Source: an uncultured Prevotella sp. (GTDB taxonomy: Bacteria > Bacteroidota > Bacteroidia > Bacteroidales > Bacteroidaceae). Taken from it: DNA of 14,472 bases. The DNA is taken from the NCBI GenBank assembly GCA_900548195.1, contig URJQ01000080.1, positions 1-14,472 on the forward strand, given 5' to 3'. Below are positions 7,410 to 14,418 of this stretch, one piece after another (within the stretch, counting starts at the first letter, position 1; every line of letters begins with the position of its first letter). The notes beneath the pieces are model-generated. The model saw only the letters and a program-made list of their open reading frames with translations, was not told the DNA's origin and ran no database searches. The position numbers and the translations under genes were made by a program.

Positions 7410-9176
7410 ATGAAGATATATCACATCATGACATCGGCACTCATCGCAGCCGCGGCAACAACAATGACCAGCTGCGACGACATCTTCCGCGATGCGCCGA
7501 TCAACAAGATATCAGAGAATTCCGTATGGAGCAACCCCCAACTGCTCGACCAATACGAGAACTCATGGTATCGCAATATGAGCAATGGCTTCAGCACATA
7601 CGTGCCAAGCATATCTCTCATCAAGAGTAAGTCAAGATACTATATGCCATGGTTTGGAGATCAGATTTCCGTAGGCAAGAGTTCTTACTACAACTCTGGA
7701 TACGGAGACCTCCTGAAAGGCAACAGTCAGGAGATTACTAATTGGGCAGCAAACGTATGGAGCAGCCACATGACTCAGATACAGTCCATCAATACCCTCC
7801 TGGAAAACCTCGGAAACATATCCAATGGCACACAGAAAGACCGCATCATCGGCGAAGCACACTTCATGCGTGCGTACTATTACTATATGCTTTGGAGAAT
7901 GTTTGGCGGAGTAATGATAATCGACCATACCTATAACCCTCTCGAAAACGCTGAGAAATTCCCACGCGCAAGCTATCAGGAGATGGTGGATTTCATCACA
8001 AAAGAGGCTGACGAAGCTATGAAGTACCTACCTGAGACATACGCTTCCACAGAGACTGGAAGAGCAACATACGGTGCCGCTCTCATGCTAAAGGCAAAGA
8101 CATACTTCTGGGCTGCATCTGAAGTGTTCCAGAATAAAGATGTGGAGACTCCATATCTTGGATTCTCTGGCGACCAGTCGAAAGATATGCTGCAGAAAGC
8201 TAAGAAAGCATACGAAGAACTCTTCGCTCTCAATCGCTATTCTCTCATCCCTATCACCGCATCTACACAGGACGGAATACGCGATGAATACCGAAAAATA
8301 TTCCTCACAAAGAACTCTCAGGAGTCCATCTTCGAGGTGCAGCACTCTGATGACGGCGACTTCGCTAACAAGTTCGGACACAAGCTCGACCGCGATGCGT
8401 GCTCGCCATTCTTCACCGGCACCACTGCCGCCTACACTCCTACACAGAATCACGTGGATGAATACGGTATGCAGGAAGGCAAGACCTACGACCCGAAGCA
8501 TCCGTATGACAACCGCGACTACCGATTCTATGCCAATGTGCTCTATGATGGCTGCACTTTCCGCAACCATGTGATGGACATCCATTACACCAATCGCGTG
8601 GCTGGTGAAGACCTTACCCCGTATGGCACCTCCACTTCAGCTGCCGTAACGATGACCGGTTACTATCTCGGAAAGTTCGTGGACGAGTCACAGACCATCG
8701 ACAACAACGACACATACGCCAGCAAGCAGAACTATATCATCTGGCGATATGCCGAGGCTCTGCTCGACTATGCCGAGGTATGCTTCCGTCTGGGCGACAC
8801 CGGCAAGGCGATGGAATACGTCAACGAGATACGAAAGCGCGTTCACATGCCTGAATTATCCACCATTTCATGGGATAATATCTTCAATGAGCGACGCGTG
8901 GAAATGGCATTCGAGGAGACCACCTACTGGGACCTCTTCCGCTGGGGCATAGCTAAGGAGAGAATGAACGGCGAGACTAACCCGCTGAAAGGCATGAGAG
9001 TAGATGTCACTATGGTCAATAATCAGGTGGCTGCCACTAAATACACCATCAGCAATGTCAACCGTTTCCCTAAGCGCATCCGCGTATTTGAAGACAAACA
9101 GTACTATCTCCCTATCCCTTGGAGCGAGATAAAGTACCACGGAGTCAAGCAGAATCCGGAATGGACTGAGCAGTAA
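7410..9176 (+). CDS. SusD/RagB-family surface lipoprotein
   Basis: This 588-residue lipoprotein is the extracellular substrate-binding lid of the SusC-like transporter encoded just upstream. The signal peptide runs to TTMTSC with lipidation at Cys22, followed by Asp-Asp. The mature part begins DIFRDAPINKISENSVWSNP, as in SusD proteins. Helical TPR-like segments occur around 120-250 (GEAHFMRAYYYYMLWRMFGG). The conserved C-terminal SusD/RagB signature includes WRYAEALLDYAEVCFRLGD, NEIRKRVHMPEL, NERRVEMAFEETTYWDLFRW and the ending LPIPWSEIKYHGVKQNPEW. The length is normal for the family. Ligand class cannot be assigned from these motifs; a peptide cargo is inferred from the adjacent proteases. 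A long hairpin repeat begins within 20 bases of the stop codon and may limit read-through or protect the 3' end. Confidence 0.97.
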   Translation: MKIYHIMTSALIAAAATTMTSCDDIFRDAPINKISENSVWSNPQLLDQYENSWYRNMSNGFSTYVPSISLIKSKSRYYMPWFGDQISVGKSSYYNSGYGDLLKGNSQEITNWAANVWSSHMTQIQSINTLLENLGNISNGTQKDRIIGEAHFMRAYYYYMLWRMFGGVMIIDHTYNPLENAEKFPRASYQEMVDFITKEADEAMKYLPETYASTETGRATYGAALMLKAKTYFWAASEVFQNKDVETPYLGFSGDQSKDMLQKAKKAYEELFALNRYSLIPITASTQDGIRDEYRKIFLTKNSQESIFEVQHSDDGDFANKFGHKLDRDACSPFFTGTTAAYTPTQNHVDEYGMQEGKTYDPKHPYDNRDYRFYANVLYDGCTFRNHVMDIHYTNRVAGEDLTPYGTSTSAAVTMTGYYLGKFVDESQTIDNNDTYASKQNYIIWRYAEALLDYAEVCFRLGDTGKAMEYVNEIRKRVHMPELSTISWDNIFNERRVEMAFEETTYWDLFRWGIAKERMNGETNPLKGMRVDVTMVNNQVAATKYTISNVNRFPKRIRVFEDKQYYLPIPWSEIKYHGVKQNPEWTEQ

Positions 9177-9191
9177 TGTGTTTTATTTTTT

Positions 9192-9302
9192 TAGGGAATA
9201 GGGAAAAGGGAATAGGAGATTAGCATTGTCTCTTATGGTTTCTTCCACAGGTTATCTCAAGCGAACAATGGTAATCTCCTATTACCTTTTCCCTATACCC
9301 TA
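9192..9302 (+). repeat. Long hairpin repeat, copy 1 (after susD)
   Basis: Arms 9192-9229 and 9265-9302 pair at 35 of 38 positions around a 35-nt loop (9230-9264). The 80-bp core 9208-9287 matches 11443-11522 at 78 of 80 positions, with the loop differing at only one base between copies. It is preceded by a T-rich run and placed just downstream of a stop codon in the same orientation as copy 2. It could be a transcript terminator or stabiliser, a structured RNA, or a small non-autonomous mobile repeat. Confidence 0.85.
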
Positions 9303-9338
9303 TTACCTTTTCCCTATTCCCCATTACCTTGAAGACCA

Positions 9339-9391
9339 AACCGCGTCAGCGCGATTTTTCACTCTTCACTTTTCCCTCTTCACTTTTCACT
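9339..9391 (+). repeat. 53-bp direct repeat, copy 2
   Basis: This is 52/53 identical to 39-91. It contains the CGCG-TCAG-CGCG mini-hairpin with a T5 tract, then the CACTTTT/CACTCTT pyrimidine tandem. It lies 77 bases before the LRR gene. Confidence 0.85.
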
Positions 9392-9407
9392 AAATAAGGC
9401 CACTGTG

Positions 9408-9427
9408 TCAGCCGCGTCACCGGCTGA
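9408..9427 (+). promoter_or_regulatory. Small GC-rich hairpin upstream of the LRR gene
   Basis: TCAGCCG and CGGCTGA form a perfect 7-bp stem around CGTCAC. It is followed by ATTATAAT rather than a T-run. It shares the CGTCA word with the mini-hairpins at 42-53 and 9342-9353, although the stems differ. A role as leader structure or terminator is possible. Confidence 0.55.
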
Positions 9428-9468
9428 TTATAATACAACAACAATAACGAACAAAAAACAGAAACACT

Positions 9469-11391
9469 ATGAAGAAGCTTTACTTTATGATGGCACTAAT
9501 CCTCTGTGCCATGAGCGCAACAGCGCAGAATTATAACCTGTTCAGTGCCTCCGACATCGACAAGGACGGATGGCTATGGTTTGACACACAGGCTAAGGTA
9601 GATAAATACGTAGGCATTTGCGACGAGGACAACTACAAGGCTGACCCTAACGGCAAGAAGATACAGATGGTATATGCCGATCAGGTGCCTAACTATCCTC
9701 CGACAACCGTGGATCCTGACGCAATCGGATACGGCAAAGGTGGCGAAGTGGGCACCGAAGGTTACAAGAAGGGTGCCATCATCCTGGCTCCTGCATCTGC
9801 ACTTTTGCAACCCAATGGCGGTGGTATCCTCATCATGATGCCTTCCTGCTCCGAACTGTCCATCAACGTATCATGTGAAAGCAAGGTTGGTATGCAGCTA
9901 TGCAGCACTACAGATATCAACACTGTATTCACTAATTATGAGGTAAGAGGGGCATGGTCGGCTATGTTTGGTGCATTTGCTCAGGCTGGCAACACTACAG
10001 TAAAAGGTCTCGAAACCAAGACCAACGGTAACGACAATATCACCATCAAGTCTGACAAACCTGTGTATGTATATTTCAGGAACATCACCACGAAAGAAGT
10101 ATATATCCACGGAATCCGTGTAATCACCACCACAAAGAATGAAGAAGGCGGTGAAGCCACACCGGAAACTCCTGGAAATGACTACACTGTAAAATTCACT
10201 GCTGAGACAAGCGACACCGAAAGAGAAGTGAACGTAGCACTCAGTGCTCCTGGTAAGGTAAGCATCGACTGGGGTGACGGAGTGAAGAAAGAGAATGAAA
10301 TCACTGCCGCTTACGACGGATACACCACAACCACAATCACCGGCAAGGTGACAGGTGAAGTGAAGATCTATGCCGACAACCTCATATATCTCGACTGCCC
10401 ATCTAAGGTTAACGGCGCTGGAATCACATCCATCGACCTCTCAAAGGCTACAGCACTCGAACAGCTCTTCCTCTCAGGCAACAAGTTGACCACTCTCGAC
10501 GTGACAAAGAACACCGCACTGAAGAGACTTGAGCCGCAGAACAACAAGATTTCTTCTCTCGACCTCACCAAGAACACCGAGCTTGAGCGCCTTGATGTGA
10601 CTAACAATCTCCTCACTTCCCTCGACATCAGCAAGAACACCAAGCTCAATTACCTCAAGATTTCCGACAACAAGTTTGAGGGTCTTCTCGACCTTTCCGG
10701 CAATCCTTCCCTCAAGAGCGTGTATGCCCTCAACATGGGTATCACTGAAGTAAACCTCGGTGAGAACAAGGCAAACAAGCCTTACTTCAGCTTCAACAAC
10801 AACAAACTGACCAGCTTCGACGCTTCCAAGCTCGATAATCTCAGCGGAGGTTCACTCTTCCTCATCGGCAATCAGATCAAGTCATTCACCATGCCTGCTG
10901 GCGGAAGCATCAAGACCCTCAACATCACCAAGAACTGCATGACACTGGAGACACTCCCTATCTTCACTTCTAAGAGCTACAACTATGCTCCTCAGGCTGA
11001 CCTCGCTGTCAAGGAGTCATACAATGTCAAGGATGTCATCGACCTCTCTGCACAGACCAGCGCTGCGCTCAACACCAAGTATGCCCTCGTTAAGGCAGAC
11101 AAGACAGCACTCACAGAAGGTACTGACTACACCGTGGCTGACGGAAAGATTACTGTTCTCACACAGCAGACCGCAGTTTACGTCACCATGACTTCCGACG
11201 CACTCAGCAAGTTCTCTGGAAGCAACATCTTCAAGACCACCACTTTCAGCGTTGCTGACCCTACAGGTATCAGCGACATCAATGCTGACAACGAAGTAAA
11301 GATACGCTACAACATCGCTGGCCAGCGCGTTAACGGTGCATACAAGGGCATCGCTATCGGCACTAATGGCAAGAAGTATGTGGTGAAGTAA
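9469..11391 (+). CDS. Secreted leucine-rich-repeat protein with type IX-like sorting domain
   Basis: This 640-residue exported protein probably acts in binding and is not an enzyme. The signal peptide ends SATAQ (about residue 20). Residues 21-222 form a beta-rich region that I do not recognise by name. Residues 225-318 contain a PKD-like segment with SIDWGDG. From about 319 to 490 there are eight leucine-rich repeats, mostly of 21 residues (pattern LTTLDVTKNTALKRL, NNK), like bacterial surface LRR proteins. A beta segment follows (about 490-597). The C-terminus from TGISDINAD to YNIAGQRV and KKYVVK is a Bacteroidales sorting-domain type used for surface delivery. It occupies the position after susD where Sus loci usually encode surface-binding lipoproteins. 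It may capture protein substrate. Its partner is unknown. Confidence 0.9.
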   Translation: MKKLYFMMALILCAMSATAQNYNLFSASDIDKDGWLWFDTQAKVDKYVGICDEDNYKADPNGKKIQMVYADQVPNYPPTTVDPDAIGYGKGGEVGTEGYKKGAIILAPASALLQPNGGGILIMMPSCSELSINVSCESKVGMQLCSTTDINTVFTNYEVRGAWSAMFGAFAQAGNTTVKGLETKTNGNDNITIKSDKPVYVYFRNITTKEVYIHGIRVITTTKNEEGGEATPETPGNDYTVKFTAETSDTEREVNVALSAPGKVSIDWGDGVKKENEITAAYDGYTTTTITGKVTGEVKIYADNLIYLDCPSKVNGAGITSIDLSKATALEQLFLSGNKLTTLDVTKNTALKRLEPQNNKISSLDLTKNTELERLDVTNNLLTSLDISKNTKLNYLKISDNKFEGLLDLSGNPSLKSVYALNMGITEVNLGENKANKPYFSFNNNKLTSFDASKLDNLSGGSLFLIGNQIKSFTMPAGGSIKTLNITKNCMTLETLPIFTSKSYNYAPQADLAVKESYNVKDVIDLSAQTSAALNTKYALVKADKTALTEGTDYTVADGKITVLTQQTAVYVTMTSDALSKFSGSNIFKTTTFSVADPTGISDINADNEVKIRYNIAGQRVNGAYKGIAIGTNGKKYVVK

Positions 11392-11431
11392 TTCCTCTAT
11401 TCTGAAAAATAGGGAATAGATAATTAGTTTT

Positions 11432-11560
11432 TTTAGGGAATAGGGAATAGGAGATTAGCATTGTCTCTTATGGTTTCTTCCACAGGTTATATCAAGCGAA
11501 CAAAGGTAATCTCCTATTACCTATTTCATATTCCCTATTATCTATTAACTATTCCCTAAA
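11432..11560 (+). repeat. Long hairpin repeat, copy 2 (after the LRR gene)
   Basis: Inner arms 11443-11464 and 11500-11521 pair at 19 of 22 positions around loop 11465-11499; more GGGAATA/TATTCCC words on both sides extend the pairing imperfectly. The 80-bp core is 78/80 identical to copy 1, with a 7-bp GGGAAAA block missing from the left arm. A run of T precedes it, as in copy 1. Confidence 0.83.
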
Positions 11561-11563
11561 AAT

Positions 11564-11591
11564 AATTATGAATTATGAATTATGAATTATG
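11564..11591 (+). repeat. AATTATG heptamer tandem supplying the M6 protease start codon
   Basis: Four exact AATTATG copies place ATG at 11568, 11575, 11582 and 11589. The ATG at 11568 is in frame with 11589 but meets TGA after five codons. The ATG at 11575 opens a five-codon cistron whose TGA overlaps the true ATG (ATGA). The ATG at 11582 opens a third frame. Only 11589 leads into the signal peptide and protease. Because the real start is the last unit, copy-number change would not shift the gene's frame but would change the number of upstream starts. Confidence 0.85.
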
Positions 11592-14048
11592 AATTACAAC
11601 AAGATTCTCCTCCTCCTGACTCTTCTCCTCCCGATTACCGCAAAGGCATTCAATGACAACAAGGGAGAGAAAAGCAATATCGTCTGTTTCGTACGCTTTG
11701 CCGACGAAGACGCAGACATCTTCGACAAGCCTTTGAGCAATTATCAGACTCTCTTCGGCGGCGAAAAGGAAACCGATAACTCCGTGTATAACTATTTCTA
11801 CAACGCTTCATACAAGCAGTTGAAATGGAAAAGCCTGTTCCTTCCCGCTACCGAAACCGAGCTGAAGAGCTACCGCACCAGCTACGAAAGGGCTTATTAT
11901 CAGAAATATGATGCCTCTATCCGCCCTACCGGCTACAAGGACGACGTGGCAGGAGAAGCCAGAATGCAGGCTCTCGTAAGGGAAATAGCTGGCTTCCTCA
12001 GCAAGGATATGGCTGACCAAGGCGCATCCATCGACACTGACGGAGACGGATTCGTAGATAATCTCTGCATCATCTTCAGCGGAAACTCCGAACTAAGTGC
12101 CAAGCGAGGAATACTCTGGCCTCAGCGAAAAGACCTCGCTCTGCCTGAAGAAAAAGCCATATACATTGCAGGAAAGAAACTCGCAAGCTACATCATGGTG
12201 TTCGACGGAGCAAATGGATTCAACTCTCAGTTTGACGGCATAACGCTCAATACCGGAGTGCTCTGCCATGAGATGAGCCATTCTCTCGGCACATACGACC
12301 TATATCACGTCTCTGGAGCACTCAATCCAGTAGGCGTCTGGGACCTTATGTCCGACAATCAAATCACACCACAAGGCATGACTGCCTACACCAAGATGCG
12401 CTACTGCAAATGGATTGACCAGATACCGGAAATCAAAGAGGCTGGGACTTACACCCTCAACCCTCTAAGCGGCACGACAACCGACAATATAGCATACAAG
12501 ATAAAGCCGATAGGCAGCGACGAATACTTCGTAGTGGAATACAGAAAGAAGGAAGGATGCGACGCTAACCTACCTGCTTCCGGACTCATCATCTACCGTA
12601 TCTGCCCGCAATACACCGGCGGCAACGTCAACTACAACGGCACAACGCGCCTCGACGAGCAGTATATCTTCCGTCCGGGAGGCACAGTGACGGCTGACGG
12701 AGACATATCAAAGGCAGCATTCAGCATCGACAACGGTCGCCCTTCATTCGGAGGAGACGCTGACATACGCCCATTCTACAGCGACGGAAAAGAAGCACCA
12801 TTCGCCATCACCGACATCTCTTCATGTGGCGAGACCATATCATTCACACTGCAGCCTATCACAGTAAGCCTCAAAGTAGATAATAATAATGTGACTATGC
12901 CTGGCTTCGCAGACTGCTCTGCCACGGTGAAAGTATATACCACAGAGGAATATTCCATCATCGCACCGACCGTGACAGCGGAATGGCTCACGGTGGAGAC
13001 AGTGAAAGAGGCTGACGGAGACTGCATCAAGTTTACCACAAAGACCGACAACGACACGCCGAAGGACCGCAAAGGCTACTTCACCGTGCAGACAAAATCG
13101 GGCGAAGAGGTGCAGATATGCGTCATACAGAAGTCAAAGTCAGTCACCGCACCGTCGGCTCTGCAGGCAAATCTCACAGGCAATGCCGTGCATCTCACGT
13201 GGAGCAAAGCTACAGCAGGCGAGCGATTGATATATGATGACTTTGAAAACCCTGACAATCCTAACGGCTGGGAGATAAAGACATCCGGCGACCGTGGATG
13301 GAGATGGGAGAAATGCAACCCTGACAAGGGCTTCTACCGCTCTTACGAAGGCAACTATGCCGCTACCGTCTATGCCGCATGGGAGGACATCCACCAGGAC
13401 GAATACTTCACATCCAAGGCTTTCGCCAACGGTAATACAATGACATTCTATTCCCGCACCAACGGCGCAGGACGCACCCCTGCCAATCCTCCTTACTACA
13501 ACGTGGAGGTATCGTCAGACAATGGCGCGACATGGACACCGGTATTCAATGCCCGCACCGATCAGGACAAGGCGACAGCAGGAAAATATACACGCATCAC
13601 CATCGACCTCACACCATACAAGGCAGAGCAGATGAAGGTGAGATTCCATTGCTATGACACCGACAACACCGGTCTGGCATACTACTGGCAGATAGATAAT
13701 CTCGAGATAATGGGCGAGGGCGACCTCTCCATCACCGGATATGACATCTACCGCAACGGCGAGAAGATAGCCCACACTGCCACAAACGACTACATCGATG
13801 CAACGCCATCAGCAGGCGACAACATATATACCGTATGCGCTGTGGGCAACTTTGGCGAGAGTTCACCATCGAATGCCGTGACCATCAACGTCTCATCCAC
13901 CGGCATCCACGACGTCAACGCTGCCCCTTCAGTCACCGCCATCTATGACATCACGGGCAGAAAGCTCCGCTCACGCGCCGAGATGCAGTCAGGAAAGATT
14001 TATATCGTCATCTATTCTGACGGCAATGCCATCAAAATCGCTAAGTAA
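11589..14048 (+). CDS. Secreted M6-family metalloprotease with BACON, Fn3 and cleaved-adhesin-like domains
   Basis: This 819-residue exported zinc protease of the InhA/M6 type has a signal peptide of about 20 residues (ITAKA). The catalytic domain (about 28-285) has HEMSHSLGTYD with H227, E228, H231 and D237 as zinc site, and GVWDLMS with Met-turn M254. DTDGDGFVD (149-157) resembles a calcium loop. No propeptide is evident. A beta region is followed by a BACON-like domain (about 426-518; EWLTV, RKGYFTVQT, IQKSK). An Fn3-like half (520-545) is then interrupted by a cleaved-adhesin/choice-of-anchor-J-like domain (547-710; YDDFENPDNPNGW, YYWQIDNLEI). The second Fn3 part (715-769) follows. The end, from TGIHDVNAA to YDITGRKLRS and IKIAK, is a type IX-like sorting domain. 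It is the last gene of the locus, followed by a repeat array and a terminator. Confidence 0.93.
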   Translation: MNYNKILLLLTLLLPITAKAFNDNKGEKSNIVCFVRFADEDADIFDKPLSNYQTLFGGEKETDNSVYNYFYNASYKQLKWKSLFLPATETELKSYRTSYERAYYQKYDASIRPTGYKDDVAGEARMQALVREIAGFLSKDMADQGASIDTDGDGFVDNLCIIFSGNSELSAKRGILWPQRKDLALPEEKAIYIAGKKLASYIMVFDGANGFNSQFDGITLNTGVLCHEMSHSLGTYDLYHVSGALNPVGVWDLMSDNQITPQGMTAYTKMRYCKWIDQIPEIKEAGTYTLNPLSGTTTDNIAYKIKPIGSDEYFVVEYRKKEGCDANLPASGLIIYRICPQYTGGNVNYNGTTRLDEQYIFRPGGTVTADGDISKAAFSIDNGRPSFGGDADIRPFYSDGKEAPFAITDISSCGETISFTLQPITVSLKVDNNNVTMPGFADCSATVKVYTTEEYSIIAPTVTAEWLTVETVKEADGDCIKFTTKTDNDTPKDRKGYFTVQTKSGEEVQICVIQKSKSVTAPSALQANLTGNAVHLTWSKATAGERLIYDDFENPDNPNGWEIKTSGDRGWRWEKCNPDKGFYRSYEGNYAATVYAAWEDIHQDEYFTSKAFANGNTMTFYSRTNGAGRTPANPPYYNVEVSSDNGATWTPVFNARTDQDKATAGKYTRITIDLTPYKAEQMKVRFHCYDTDNTGLAYYWQIDNLEIMGEGDLSITGYDIYRNGEKIAHTATNDYIDATPSAGDNIYTVCAVGNFGESSPSNAVTINVSSTGIHDVNAAPSVTAIYDITGRKLRSRAEMQSGKIYIVIYSDGNAIKIAK

Positions 14049-14057
14049 TTGTAGGAC

Positions 14058-14220
14058 AGCCGTATAGCAATCACTAAGTAATAGCATAGCTTTTACCAAG
14101 CAATAGCATAGCTTTTACCAAGCAATAGCATAGCTTTTACAATGCAATAGCATAGCTTTTACAATGTAATAGAATAGCTTTTGCAATGCAATAACAAATA
14201 ATTTGCAATGCAATAACAAA
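14058..14220. repeat. 22-bp tandem repeat array C in the 3' untranslated region
   Basis: Six 22-bp units run from 14080 to 14211, starting at 14080, 14102, 14124, 14146, 14168 and 14190. A degenerate unit precedes them (14058-14079) and a truncated one follows. The first four contain ATAGCATAGCTTTTAC, and the first two are identical. The 18-mer ATAGCATAGCTTTTACCA also occurs in array A at 810-827. Units drift towards the 3' end (TAACAAATAATTTGCAATGC). Because the array lies between the M6 stop codon and the terminator, it should be transcribed as part of the mRNA. Confidence 0.87.
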
Positions 14221-14271
14221 AATCCCCCCTCCAGTCTTCCAATGGAATAGACAAGAGGGGGAATTTTTTGT
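14216..14271 (+). terminator. Strong intrinsic terminator, possibly bidirectional
   Basis: CCCCCTC (14225-14231) pairs with GAGGGGG (14255-14261), followed by AA and six T. The inner arms GTCT..TCCA and TGGA..AGAC continue the stem with a small bulge. A-rich sequence before the left arm also gives a T-run on the other strand. It ends the M6 protease transcript about 170-220 bases after the stop codon. Confidence 0.87.
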
Positions 14272-14322
14272 ATTATCCCTAATCGAACATTATAACGTAA
14301 TCCTTATTTCCTTTGAACGCGG

Positions 14323-14365
14323 CGAAGGAGCCGAAGGCGAAGTCGAAGGATCTAAAGGCGAAGGA
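14323..14365. repeat. Degenerate CGAAGG-type short repeat
   Basis: The word CGAAGG or CGAAG occurs repeatedly (near 14323, 14332, 14338, 14344, 14359) in a GC-rich patch unlike its surroundings. Two frames on the minus strand and one on the plus strand are open across it and read as low-complexity Ser/Pro, Phe/Ala or Gly/Glu peptides, but none has a credible start. It may be a decayed coding repeat or a simple-sequence tract. Confidence 0.5.
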
Positions 14366-14377
14366 ATTTATCTATAA

Positions 14378-14400
14378 GGTACTGTCTTCCAGACAGCTCT
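14378..14400 (-). repeat. Right copy of the 23-bp perfect inverted repeat
   Basis: This is the exact reverse complement of 2-24, with core CTGTCT-TCC-AGACAG. The bases beyond it do not match. Confidence 0.8.
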
Positions 14401-14418
14401 TTTCTTCTTAATTGTAGT

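Noticed and set aside
8088..8585. A 165-codon minus-strand frame opposite susD
   Set aside because: It is a shadow of the SusD coding sequence with no motif and no independent start context.
4129..9176. Calling this a polysaccharide utilisation locus
   Set aside because: SusCD alone does not define the substrate, and no carbohydrate-active enzyme is present in the window.
9192..9302. The long hairpin as an insertion sequence
   Set aside because: It encodes no transposase and is only about 110 bp. A non-autonomous element remains possible, but no target-site duplication could be identified by eye.
14270..14377. A possible Gly/Glu-rich peptide on + or a Phe/Ala-rich tail on - around 14278-14377
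   Set aside because: The plus frame runs back through the terminator without an ATG. The minus frame is closed by stops on both sides with an ATG only three codons before its end. Kept only as a short-repeat tract.
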